The notes below the pieces were generated by a model. The model saw only the letters and a list, made by a program, of their open reading frames with translations, ran no database searches and was not told the origin of the DNA. From Sipunculus nudus (taxonomy: Eukaryota; Annelida; Sipuncula; Golfingiida; Sipunculidae), in assembly GCA_026874595.1 (NCBI GenBank), contig CM049320.1, positions 53,345,070 through 53,409,069 of the forward strand: a stretch of 64,000 nt of DNA. Direction: 5' to 3'. A program made the position numbers and the translations under genes. Shown here one piece after another: positions 47,863-60,976 of this stretch; the first letter of the stretch is position 1, and each line of letters opens with the position of its first letter.

Positions 47863-47938
47863 GGCTCGTTGCTTGGTCTAGTGGTATGATTGTCGCTTCG
47901 TGTGCCAGAGGTGCCGGGTTCAATTGCCGGACGAGCCC
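47863..47938 (+). pseudogene. tRNA-Pro-like pseudogene, copy B
   Basis: Duplicate of 7615-7690 with one change in the anticodon loop (TTCGTGT). The acceptor stem is intact, the anticodon stem is mismatched and the D-arm insertion is present. Confidence 0.6.
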
Positions 47939-48327
47939 CATGTTTTGGAGCAAAGGCGTCGATTTGTTGCAAATAGTGGAGCGTCTCAGCTGGGGAAAGA
48001 AACACGAGAGAGGGAGAGAGAGAGAGCGGGGGGGGAGGGAGGGGTCTCCCTTTCACACGTTTTTCTATTATATATTTTAAAACAAAACTTGGGTAAAAAA
48101 TTAATACATTTATAATATATTTAATTGATGTGCCTGTATCAAACACAAACAACTTTATTAATTACAAAATGTTGGACTGGAAATGTAAAAAAAAAAATTA
48201 GTATTAAAATTAGTATTAAACAAGTTTGCCCAAAAGAAATGTGTACACTTTACACAAATGAGTCCAAGGCAAAAAGTAATTACAAAAAAGTCACAATTAC
48301 GGAATCATGGATTTACACCAAACTTTC

Positions 48328-50428
48328 TTACTCGAAGTTGCCGAAAATATTTCGACGGGTGTTTGATCTACAAGCAAATTCCTTGGCCAGGGAGTGCATG
48401 TTTAGATCCTCAAGGACTGTGGGGTGTACGTGGCACAAGGCGACGGAGTTAAGACGCTGTTGACTCATCGTGCTGCGTAACCAAGTCTTCAGCCGTCGGA
48501 GTGCTGAAAAGCTCCGCTCACAGGATGTGGATGTCACAGGACACACAAGCAAGACTTTCAGAAGGATCTCCACTTGCGAAAATAACGCACGCACCTCTGG
48601 ATGCATACCCTGGAATGCAATCTTAATTTCATGCAATGTTTTTGCATCTGTTTTTTGCCGGAACATGCTCAGCTGGACGGATAGTGATTCCTTCTTGAAT
48701 TCAGGGTACCTCTCGACCAGAGACATCTGATCTGAGTCGATTTTGCCTTTGATCAAAATCTGTTCAAGCTGGTTGTATGTCTGCAGGCCTTGGTTTGAGC
48801 TGCCGAACCGTTCCTGTAGCTCTGTCACCATGCGATCCAGGAAGAGGAAGTACTGTTGTCTGAAGTGTTGCTCTGGGCTGTCATGGTGGAATTGACTGTC
48901 TGACCCGCCTGCTCGTTTAGGACATTTCTCCTTCTAGGGAGGCACAAGGGATCCAGTTCGTATAGTTCCACTTTGGCAGATGCTTGGGAAAATATATCCT
49001 TGAAATTCTCTTCACTCCTCCAAGACTTCAGCTGTGCTGTGCACACATTTGTTGCCCCTATCTGTCCTTGAAGGAGAGCATTTAAGTGACATCAACAAAC
49101 AGAGCAGCAGCAGAATAATAATAATAATAATGATAATAATAGTACTTATCAGTATTATGATTGTTATTATCATCTAAAAAGGAAATCCAATACACCCTTA
49201 TCACTCAAAGGAGCTAGTTCTAAAAATAACACATTTCCGTACTCCGAAATGGCTAAAAAATCGGTTGCATTCAGTTTTCAAATGGTCGTATCGCATTAAG
49301 CAAAATGATAATAATAAAAATCTCGATAATACATGGGAATAATGCACATTGCTTAACCCTGAGTTATCACATTATGCTTGCGTTATTGCAAATTCAACTT
49401 AGTTTTCTATTCTACTTTAAACTGATTTACTTCAAAAATTGTGTGGGCATAATATTTTAAAAGAGCATCTTGCCTGAGATATTTGCTGACTAGGCTTGAC
49501 AGGAACTGTTCAACTGCTCGAGTATTGCAATTGGACCTGCTGCCATCACCAATGCCAAGAGAGTAGATCCCTTCTCAAACCTATCAACACACTTAATGCT
49601 GCCATTTCCTGCAGGCTCCCCAAAACCGCCGGGTAGTTTTCAAGGACTGAAGTGATGGCCGGAAGCCGACACAACCATCTGGTTGGGCAAAGAGGTCTGA
49701 TGCTCTTTCTGTTCGACGGAAGGTGATCTGTATCACTGGACTCTGATGACCTAGATGCAATGTCTTGAAATATTGCCTGAAATTCAAGATGAAATTAATA
49801 AATAAGCGCATTTTTAACTGTTTTACTAATGTTTGAAACTTTTATAACAGAGGGTTTATTTAAGACTCACCAAGAACTTTTCTGTGCCTTTTTTTCAGTT
49901 ATTAAACCCGTCCTTTATGAAGGCTGGCTCTTTGCACTTGCTAAGGTCTAACAACCCCATGGCGTCAGCTCGCCTGCAATAAAAACAAAGGACTTTTTTG
50001 CTGTCATGTTGGTAATCAAGCCATGAAAATTGACTGAACCACTTTCTCTGAAAGTAGACCCTTTGGGTCTTTGTTTCTTTAGGAGGAATGAGGGAGCAGT
50101 CTGAGGGATGGTTTGGTACATCTCCAAAGACAAGATCATGGCCTTCTACGGTAGAGCTTGTTGTCGGTATTACAGAGCATTCTGGTCTCTGCTGATTTCC
50201 CTCACTCGGAATTTCATCAATGCACGAACGTGAAGAACTTTCCTTGTCACTAGTATCACCTTTGTCATCTCTGGATGATCTAGCGATATCTTCATTTGTC
50301 TTCTCATTGTTCTTTTCTTTGATGGCGGTTGTAAAAAAATGTGTAATCTTGGAGTATTTCCTCTGCTTTTCCTCCATATTTGCCTTCTCGAACTGATGTA
50401 GGCGTACAACGTTGACAGTAATTGACAA
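48328..50428 (-). pseudogene. hAT-family transposase pseudogene, copy B
   Basis: Same architecture as 8081-10182: zinc-finger exon (50428-49895), LCPTRW exon (around 49777-49540), an internal frame (49046-48825) and the hAT dimerisation frame (48831-48328, 167 aa, identical in translation to copy A). At 49895-49897 the codon that is TGG in copy C is TGA, an independent lesion from that in copy A. The Tyr codon lost in copy A is intact here. The frame break near 48935, between the internal frame and the C-terminal frame, is common to all copies and so predates the duplication. Confidence 0.85.
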
Positions 50429-51370
50429 CTGAATTAACTATTTTCAATCTTCAAAACATTGGTTGGTACGGTGCTCTCGGTGAGCTACGGGCTTCTTCAT
50501 TAACATATGCTTTGAGCATTTAACAGATTACAGGTTATACTGTAGAGGTATGAATTATCAATGCCTTAACAAATGTGTATGAATTCACCGTTTTCACTGC
50601 TGAATGTAAGGGTCTGGAAGTGTAGATAACGTCGTATACAATTGCTGAACAAAGCATGGGGACCAAAACTCAAGTGATTCATACAAGAAGTCCACTGTAC
50701 GCCCGGCATGGAACTATTGTAGAGTAATCAGTGGAGAGGCGATATATACTGCTGGTGTGACTGTATTAACAGGAAAAAAAAAACAATGTGCTGTTTAGCA
50801 ATAAAGTAAGAATTCTGACGGTAGATTTTAATATTGAATCATGCCAAGTCTATATAATTTAGCGGAAACTGACATTTTACCGACAGTTGCAACTAACCAC
50901 TCCGCAGTTAAGTTTAAATCAGTAAATCTTCTTACCGATTCTCAGCGAGGTCCTTGTTTTGGCGTTTAAAGTGTTCGCTGTTAGCTGGCCGTGTTTATAT
51001 TGATTCTTTAAGAAAGAGAACTAATAAATTGAGACAAGAATGGTATTAAGAAAAACAAGATGAGCACATATGAAATTGATTGGAATATCGACAGTTTACC
51101 ATAATAGAGTCTATAAAAAGGCGCATAAAGCGGGGGGGGGGCGGACTTGGGGACGACAAACAGCACATAGCTAGAGAATATATTATAAAGTATGGGGAAT
51201 AAGAAAGGATACAGGTTCCGACATAAGTTTGCATATAGAAATAACAAGTGACCCAGGGGTCATGACGCTCAGCTGACCAGGAAGACATTGACAAAAGTAA
51301 TTTTATCATCTGAATGTCAAATTTGAATGAAATACTTTTTCCAAACTTGACCTTTTGTATAAAATCATCC
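50429..51370. other. Non-coding in copy B, no gene recognised
   Basis: Equivalent of 10183-11136, with a shorter G-run near 51131-51140 and a short deletion (ttttaaatataaat-type bases missing near 51088). Confidence 0.5.
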
Positions 51371-54150
51371 AATATTCATTGGGGTACTATGGAGCTCTGT
51401 AGCATGAAGGATATGGGTAACAGACACCTATTTTCAAGTTTTACAAGATGACTTTTCAGGGGTCTCCCAGCATGTCAAAAAATAAAATTCTAGGTCCAGT
51501 TATTATGATTTGTGCCCTGTTAACAAATCCAAATGTTTATTCTGGGGGGTATTTCAAAGCCGCATAGGATGAAGGATATGGGCAACAGAGATGTGATTTC
51601 AGGTGCACAAGGAGACTTTTCAGGGGCCTCCCAGCATATCAAGAAAGGAGATTCTTGGTCAAGTCATTATAATTTGTGCTCTGTTAACAGATGACCAAAT
51701 CTTTATTCTGGGGAGTACTTCGGAGCCCCAGAGCATGAAGGACATGGGTAACAGGGACCTTATTTCGGGTTTCCATGTAGACCTTTTATGGGCTTCCCTG
51801 GAGGTGAGGACAGAAGATTCTAGGTCCAGTCATTATGATTTGTGCCCTGTTTACAGATGACCAAATGTTTAAAGATCACAAAAGTAGAGAAAAAAAATCG
51901 TAAAAAAAAAAATATAGGTGGCGCCACCAATCTCCAGAAATTGATTAAACACTCCATGATCAATATCCATGCAAAGAATCATGGTGATTAATGCATTAGT
52001 TGTTCAGATACTTGAGCTTTTGTATTAAATTTTGCATTATTCTGGGGGTACTTCAGAACCCCATAGCTCGAAGAATATAGGTCACAGTGACGTAATTTCA
52101 GGTTAACAAGGAGAATTTCCATAGACCTCCCAGGATTTCAAGTAAGAAGATTCCCGGTCTAGCGGTTACGATTTGTGCCCTGTTAACAGACAGACGCCTG
52201 GATGGCCGGACGGACGACGGACAAAAAGTGATCCCTACAGCTCAGATGACTTTCAGTCAGCTGAGCTAAAAATTGAAAAAATACAGGTGGCGCCACCAGA
52301 ATGCAGAAACTGATGAAACATTTCATGATCAATATCCATGCAAAGATTCATATTGATCAATATAATAATTGTTCAGATACTTGAGCTTTTGTATCAAATT
52401 TTCCGTTATTCTGGGGGGGTACTTCGGAGCCCCATAGCTCAGAGGTTATGGGTAACAGAGACCTAATTTCAAGTTTTTAAGGAAACTTTTCATGGGCCTC
52501 TCAGCATGTCAAGAGAGAAGATTCTAGGTCCAGTTGTTACGATTTGTGCCATGTTAACAGATGACCGCATCTTATGAGGTCTCAAAAATAGAAAAAAAAA
52601 ATCGTAAAAAATAAAAAAATACAGGTGGCGCCACCATACTGCAGAAACTGATGACACATTCCATGATCAATATCCATGCAAAGAATCATGGTGATCACTG
52701 CAATAGTTGTTTAGATACTTGAGCTTTTGTATCAAATTGTCCATTATTCTGAGGGATACTTCAGATGACTTACAGTCAGCTGAGCTAAAAACACTTAATG
52801 GTCAATATCCATGCAAAGAATCATGATGATCTCCGTAATAGTTGTTCAGATACTTCAGCTTTTGTATCAAATTTTCCATTATTCTGAGGGATACTTCAGA
52901 GTCCTATAGCTTGAAGGATATGGGTAACAGAGACCTAATTTCAAGTTTCCACAGGCACTCTTCATGGGCCTCCTTGCATGACAAGAATGAAGGTTCTAGG
53001 TCCAGTTGTTGCAATTTGTACCCTCTTGATAGATAACATAGGTGGCGCCACCAGTCTGCAGGAACTGATGGAACATCTCATAATCAATATGTATGCCAAA
53101 AATCATGACCATCAGTGATGCAGTTATTGAGATATTGAAGTTTTTGTATGAAATTTTTGACTACTCTGGGGGGGGGGGGTACTTTGGGGCCCCATAGCTC
53201 GAAGGATATGGTTAACAGAGACCTTATTTCTGGTTTCCAAGGATATTTTTCATGGACCTCTCAGTGTGTCAAGAATGAAGATTCTAGGTCCAGTCGTTAC
53301 GATTTGTGCCATGCTAACAGATGACAGCATCCTTAAAGGTCTCTAAAATAGAGGAAAAAATCGTAAAAAAATCGAACAATAAAGGTGGCACCACCATTCT
53401 GCAGGAAGTGATGACACATCTCATGATCAATAGTTATGCCACAAGTCATGACCATCAGTCAAGTAGTTAATGAGATATTGAAGTTTTGGTATGAAATTTT
53501 TTACTTTTCTTGGGGGTATTTTGGGGCTCCATAGCTCGAAGAATATGGGTAACAGAGACCTAATTTCTGGTTTCCATGGATACTTTTCATAGGTCTCTCA
53601 GTGTGTCAAGAATGAAGATTCTAGGTCCAGTCTTTACGATTTGTGCCTTGTTAACAGATGTTTATATTTTGAAAGGTCTCAAAAATAGAGAAAAAAATTC
53701 GTAAAAAAATTGAACGATACAGGTGGCGCCACCAGTCTGCAGGAAGTGATGGAACATCTCATGATCAATATGTATGACAAAAATCATGACCATCAGTCAA
53801 GTATTTAATGGGATATTGAAGTTTTTGTTTGAAATTTTTTACTTTTCTGGGGGGTAGTTTGGGGCCACATAGCTGAAAGGATATGGGTAACAGAGACCTA
53901 ATTTCTGGTTTCCATGGAGACTTTTCATAGGTCTCACAGTGTGTCGAGAATGAAGATTCTAAGTCCAGGCATTACGATTTGTGCCTTGTTAACAGATATT
54001 CGCATTTTTAAAGGTCTCAAAAATAGAGAAAAAAATTATTAAAAAATCGAAAAATACAGGTGGCGCCACCAGTCTTCAGGAACTGATGGAACCTTTCATT
54101 ATCAATATGTATGCCAAAAATCATGACCATCAGTCAAGTAGTTAATGAGA
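51371..54150 (+). repeat. GGCGCC-type tandem array, copy B
   Basis: Same repeat family and orientation as 11137-13345, with more units. It is cut at 54150 by the tandem-duplication junction, in the middle of a unit (after cagtcaagtagttaatgaga). Confidence 0.92.
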
Positions 54151-55410
54151 GTCTTTAACATTGCAATGTTTGGCAAGCGTCTCGAAATATATTCAACACG
54201 AAAAATTTTTAATTATTTAAACTGTAGGTATATCAACAAAGAATGCGTAATAATTCTTACTTTTTCTTAATTGCCTTATAATACTTATTACCTTGCTTTC
54301 AAATTATTTGTAGTCTCATTAGAGCTATAGGTGATGAATACAGACAAAAAATACCTGTTTTTTTTTTTTTTGCTTTGTGTTACACAATGCCGAGTGCATT
54401 ATTAAACACATTTTTTGATGACTTTAGAAATTAATCTTGAATAAAGTACCATCTTATAATCGTCAGCCCTATCCTGTTTCATTTGCATTCTTGCAAGCCA
54501 GGCACATTTATCTGGTTCCTGCAAAAAGAAAGAATGGATGGGTAACCAGTATATTCTTATTTGGTAAGACAATTAATTGATTAATGTAACTCCAGGTTAG
54601 TTAGAGGACGCCTTTAACGAATGTGTAATTAAGCGTAACCACACCTTGTGAGGCCTTGTTCTGTTCCTCATGTCAACATGTATTGAAAATCCCAATAATA
54701 AAGTTTCCAAAACAAAATATAAACATAATCAAAATAGAATGCATATGTGTGCATTGGATTACAATGATGTATCAATATAATTAATAAGTAACCTTGACAA
54801 TTCAATGTGTATTATTACCGCTTGACAATTTGCGATTTAATTACAAAATGTATAACTCTGGAATAACTCACCGTGTTGAAACACGTTATATAAACTTACC
54901 TTTTAAAAGGAAAATTCCTGTGAAATTCTTTCATTTGCTCTATTGCTAGCCAGACAGATGTATCTTGTCACTACAAAAAGGAATGCATGTGTTTATTAAG
55001 TAAAGTCTGTGCTTGGTAATAATTAGTCAATTATATAACACCGAGTTATTAGAGAACACCTTCAGTCATTGTACAATCGGGGCAATGCCCCCCCCCCCCG
55101 GTCGCATCCAGGACTCCCCGTCCTCTAGGAATTGCACTAAGTCTGATACTTATTAACTTTTCAAAAGCACTTTCACGATACTCCTGTCACGGATATCCAC
55201 AGACTTGGGACTTATTTCTACATTTCATTATGTTTAATCCTGTTTTATCCTAATAAATATTATATATTTTTTTTTTCATTTTGTGCAACTGATATTTCTA
55301 ATTGGAATTAAAACATTACTCTGCTGTGTGGAATCATTGTGAATTATGGTGTTTATACACAATCACTCACAGACACATTTATATGCATCGAATTTCCTTT
55401 GCTATATATA

Positions 55411-57058
55411 TCCAGTGGCGGATTCAGAGCGTTCGTGCGCCCCCCCCCCCCAAAGATATATTTATTTTATTTATTATCCCAATTTTCGTGATTCATTTCC
55501 ATATTTTAGGTTGTTTTTATTAATGAGCAATCATATTTTACTTAAGTTATCCACAGTGTATAACTTTCAAACGCATCATTTTAGGATATTTATGAACAAT
55601 TGCAGAACAGCTGCAGAGCGGCAGGCCCTGGTTGGGGTCGACCGTGAACAATCTCACGGTTTCTCTGCTGATCCCGGTACTCGAATTCACGATATTTGCT
55701 CTGCGAAGTCCTCTGTGCTGTCGAGACCACGGATATAATTATAAAACGCTCCCACATGGTAGAGCACTATCACATGGATGTATTGAATTTATGTAATGTT
55801 ATCAATGCAAATTATGTTACCTTCTCTCGTTTTAAATATCTTTGTAAGCTCTGAATTAGATTACTACCAAAATTAATGTGCTTTGGCCGTTAAGTGTTGT
55901 ATTAAATTTAGCTGGGCGTCATGGCCAGTGGCTCACCTGTTCCGATTCCCAACACTGGAATGTTGCAAATATCTAAACAGTAAACTCCATCCTGAACAGA
56001 TTTTTTCTTGATCTAAACTTAATGCTGCCCGGTCTCCAATTGGAATGTAACCGAACATACCGGTGGGATATTACCTCTTCCTTCGTTCACACTACAGCGA
56101 AGAATATGAAACTGCTTTTAGGATTTTGAAGAAAAATCAAGCACACACAGCTGGCAGTCTAATCTGAGGCGGAGATGTAATAAGTCAAAATATTCATGTG
56201 TCGTATTATGTTTGTACATTATTCATGAGGAAACATGTTTGTATGAATTCAGTTATGTTGAAACTTTTGCTCTGTACTTTTCTCATTTGATCAGATATAC
56301 GTACACATGCTAAATTTAATTAAAGTATTAGACAGTATGTAATACATTCTTTTGAATGTTGCAAGCTGACTCGCTTGTGATACATTTTTATGAATGCACA
56401 AAATGGACACTGATCAGTTCTTAGTGTCATGAGACTAAGGCTTGGCAGGTAACGGATCGGTCGGTGTCATTGTTCGAATGAAAACAATAGAAAACCGGTT
56501 CTCGACTGGAAATCAAATGCAACCAAGGCAACCCAGGCAATTCTTAACTGCAAGGCAATTCATGACCTGATATTATACGATAATATTATGAACGTCGTAT
56601 TATATGAGCCGATACATGTATATTAATCAATATCACATAAGCCGATGCTATATTTCATACTTATATTTTAACAGCATTGGAAACAAACGTAAGAAGATGT
56701 AGCTTTTAATCGAATCACAGATGCGCATCTGCAAATAAATTAATTATGCTGTGAAGGTAAGAATAATCACTTCCGACCGTGCTATAAGTTACGAGCAGGA
56801 ACTGGACTTAGCTTTTTCAATCGGGTGCATATAACGGACAATCGCTTATTTATATTCCACAAAATTAGGGCATGAATTATATCAGAATTATATGAGATCC
56901 AACACAGGCAAATGATGATAAACTGGTGGAGGTTTCATTGGGCAAAAATGTGGTTCCACACAATCTTTGATTTATACACACTCAAAGTATAGCATGGTTA
57001 CAATATTATGCACTACAGCCTGAGTCATGGGAAAGAGGATTACTTGGGTTAATAGGGT
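55411..57058. other. Non-coding in copy C, no gene recognised
   Basis: Equivalent of 5571-7210 and 45806-47457, nearly identical to copy B. Confidence 0.5.
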
Positions 57059-57065
57059 AAAAACG

Positions 57066-57138
57066 TGGTTTCGCTGGGGTTCGAACCCAGAAACTTTCGC
57101 GTGTGAGGCGAACGTGATAGCCACTACACTACGAAACC
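57066..57138 (-). tRNA. tRNA-Val (anticodon CAC), copy C
   Basis: Third identical copy, with its terminator at 57059-57063. Because copies C and D are tandem units, further copies are likely beyond the right edge of the window. Confidence 0.9.
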
Positions 57139-57463
57139 GCCCGATAACGATTGAAGTTCACACAAACGCTAACTGGGACCATATTCTTCCTCAAATATCA
57201 ACGATATAGGATTATTCAAGATCAAGTCAAAGTGTCGTATGTATATTGCAGATCATGGTCAAACGTGATAGGAGAAAAAGTTTATATCAAGAAAAAAGAA
57301 ACCGGAAAATTCTTCAAAAATTATGAGTAATATCAATGAAATGCCTGAATTAAGATTGCCTTCAAATTTAAACATGCATAAATAATGAACTTTATTGGAA
57401 CTGATCGTAAAACATTTTTTTTTAATTTGATATCATAGACCCATGCCATAGGCCTGATAAGTT

Positions 57464-57539
57464 GGCTTGTTGCTTGGTCTAGTGGTATGATTGTCGCTTC
57501 GTGTGCCAGAGGTGCCGGGTTCAATTGCCGGACGAGCCC
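57464..57539 (+). pseudogene. tRNA-Pro-like pseudogene, copy C
   Basis: As copy B, with an additional C-to-T change in the 5' acceptor strand (GGCTTGT), leaving a G-T wobble or mismatch. This suggests no constraint on this sequence. Confidence 0.6.
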
Positions 57540-58012
57540 CATGTTTTGGAGCAAAGGCGTCGATTTGTTGCAAATAGTGGAGCGTCTCAGCTGGGGAAAG
57601 AAACACGAGAGAGGGAGAGAGAGAGAGCGGGGGGGGGGGGGGGGAGGGGTCTCCCTTTCACACGTTTTTCTATTATATATTTTAAAACAAAACTTGGGTA
57701 AAAAATTAATACATTTATAATATATTTAATTGATGTGCCTGTATCAAACACAAACAACTTTATTAATTACAAAATGTTGGACTGGAAATTTAAAAAAAAA
57801 TTAGTATTAAAATTAGTATTAAACAAGTTTGCCCAAAAGAAATGTGTACACTTTACACAAATGAGTCCAAGGCAAAAAGTAATTACAAAAAAGTCACAAT
57901 TACGGAATCATGGATTTACACCAAACTTTCTTACTCGAAATTGCCGAAAATATTTCGACGGGTGTTTGATCTACAAGCAAATTCCTTGGCCAGGGAGTGC
58001 ATGTTTAGATCC

Positions 58013-60020
58013 TCAAGGACCGTGGCACAAGGCGACGGAGTTAAGACGCTGTTGACTCATCGTGCTGCGTAACCAAGTCTTCAGCCGTCGGAGTGCTGAA
58101 AAGCTCCGCTCACAGGATGTGGATGTCACAGGACACACAAGCAAGACTTTCAGAAGGATCTCCACTTGCGAAAATAACGCACGCACCTCTGGATGCATAC
58201 CCTGGAATGCAATCTTAATTTCATGCAATGTTTTTGCATCTGTTTTTTGCCGGAACATGCTCAGCTGGACGGATAGTGATTCCTTCTTGAATTCAGGGTA
58301 CCTCTCGACCAGAGACATCTGATCTGAGTCGATTTTGCCTTTGATCAAAATCTGTTCAAGCTGGTTGTATGTCTGCAGGCCTTGGTTTGAGCTGCCGAAC
58401 CGTTCCTGTAGCTCTGTCACCATGCGATCCAGGAAGAGGAAGTACTGTTGTCTGAAGTGTTGCTCTGGGCTGTCATGGTGGAATTGACTGTCTGACCCGC
58501 CTGCTCGTTTAGGACATTTCTCCTTCTAGGGAGGCACAAGGGATCCAGTTCGTATAGTTCCACTTTGGCAGATGCTTGGGAAAATATATCCTTGAAATTC
58601 TCTTCACTCCTCCAAGACTTCAGCTGTGCTGTGCACACATTTGTTGCCCCTATCAGTCCTTGAAGGAGAGCATTTAAGTGACATCAACAAACAGAGCAGC
58701 AGCAGAATAATAATAATAATAATGATAATAATAGTACTTATCAGTATTATGATTGTTATTATCATCTAAAAAGGAAATCCAATACACCCTTATCACTCAA
58801 AGGAGCTAGTTCTAAAAATAACACATTTCCGTACTCCGAAATGGCTAAAAAATCGGTTGCATTCAGTTTTCAAATGGTCGTATCGCATTAAGCAAAATGA
58901 TAATAATAAAAATCTCGATAATACATGGGAATAATGCACATTGCTTAACCCTGAGTTATCACATTATGCTTGCGTTATTGCAAATTCAACTTAGTTTTCT
59001 ATTCTACTTTAAACTGATTTACTTCAAAAATTGTGTGGGCATAATATTTTAAAAGAGCATCTTGCCTGAGATATTTGCTGACTAGGCTTGACAGGAACTG
59101 TTCAACTGCTCGAGTATTGCAATTGGACCTGCTGCCATCACCAATGCCAAGAGAGTAGATCCCTTCTCAAACCTATCAACACACTTAATGCTGCCATTTC
59201 CTGCAGGCTCCCCAAAACCGCCGGGTAGTTTTCAAGGACTGAAGTGATGGCCGGAAGCCGACACAACCATCTGGTTGGGCAAAGAGGTCTGATGCTCTTT
59301 CTGTTCGACGGAAGGTGATCTGTATCACTGGACTCTGATGACCTAGATGCAATGTCTTGAAATATTGCCTGAAATTCAAGATGAAATTAATAAATAAGCG
59401 CATTTTTAACTGTTTTACTAATGTTTGAAACTTTCATAACAGAGGGTTTATTTAAGACTCACCACGAACTTTTCTGTGCCTTTTTTCCAGTTATTAAACC
59501 CGTCCTTTATGAAGGCTGGCTCTTTGCACTTGCTAAGGTCTAACAACCCCATGGCGTCAGCTCGCCTGCAATAAAAACAAAGGACTTTTTTGCTGTCATG
59601 TTGGTAATCAAGCCATGAAAATTGACTGAACCACTTTCTCTGAAAGTAGACCCTTTGGGTCTTTGTTTCTTTAGGAGGAATGAGGGAGCAGTCTGAGGGA
59701 TGGTTTGGTACATCTCCAAAGACAAGATCATGGCCTTCTACGGTAGAGCTTGTTGTCGGTATTACAGAGCATTCTGGTCTCTGCTGATTTCCCTCACTCG
59801 GAATTTCATCAATGCACGAACGTGAAGAACTTTCCTTGTCACTAGTATCACCTTTGTCATCTCTGGATGATCTAGCGATATCTTCATTTGTCTTCTCATT
59901 GTTCTTTTCTTTGATGGCGGTTGTAAAAAATTGTGTAATCTTGGAGTATTTCCTCTGCTTTTCCTCCATATTTGCCTTCTCGAACAGATGTAGGGGTACA
60001 ACGTTGACAGTAATTGACAA
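58013..60020 (-). pseudogene. hAT-family transposase pseudogene, copy C
   Basis: This copy keeps the longest first exon (60020-59463): the Trp codon at 59487-59489 is TGG, so the zinc-finger exon reads through to the GTGAGT donor at 59457-59462. An 11-bp deletion near 58019-58030, relative to copies A and B, shifts the C-terminal frame just after the hAT signature and truncates that exon to 136 aa. The other shared breaks and the missing catalytic segment are as in copies A and B. Confidence 0.85.
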
Positions 60021-60976
60021 CTGAATTAACTATTTTCAATCTTCAAAACATTGGTTGGTACGGTGCTCTCGGTGAGCTACGGGCTTCTTCATTAACATAT
60101 GCTTTGAGCATTTAACAGATTACAGGTTATACTGTAGAGGTATGAATTATCAATGCCTTAACAAATGTGTATGAATTCACCGTTTTCACTGCTGAATGCA
60201 AGGGTCTTGAAGTGTAGATAACGTCGTATACAATTGCTGAACAAAGCATGGGGACCAAAACTCAAGTGATTCATACGAGAAGTCCACTGTACGCCCGGCA
60301 TGGAACTATTGTAGAGTAATCAGTGGAGAGGCGATATATACTGCTGGTGTGACTGTATTAACAGGAAAAAAAACAATGTGCTGTTTAGCAATAAAGTAAG
60401 AATTCTGACGGTAGATTTTAATATTGAATCATGCCAAGTCTATATAATTTAGCGGAAACTGACATTTTACCGACAGTTGCAACTAACCACTCCGCAGTTA
60501 AGTTTAAATCAGTAAATCTTCTTACAGATTCTCAGCGAGGTCCTTGTTTTGGCGTTTAAAGTGTTCGCTGTTAGCTGGCCGTGTTTATATTGATTCTTTA
60601 AGAAAGAGAACTAATAAATTGAGACAAGAATGGTATTAAGAAAAACAAGATGAGCACATATGAAATTGATTGGAATATTTTAAATATAAATATCGACAGT
60701 TTACCATAATAGAGTCTATAAAAAGGCGCATAAAGTGGGGGGGGGGGCGGACTTGGGGAGGACAAACAGCACATAGCTAGAGAATATATTATAAAGTATA
60801 GGGAATAAGAAAGGATACAGGTTCCGACATAAGTTTGCATATAGAAATAACAAGTGACCCAGGGGTCATGACGCTCAGCTGACCAGGAAGACATTGACAA
60901 AAGTAATTTTATCATCTGAATGTCAAATTTGAATGAAATACTTTTTCCAAACTTGACCTTTTGTATAAAATCATCC
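60021..60976. other. Non-coding in copy C, no gene recognised
   Basis: Equivalent of 10183-11136. It retains the taaatataaa-type bases that are missing in copy B, so here C agrees with A against B. Confidence 0.5.
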
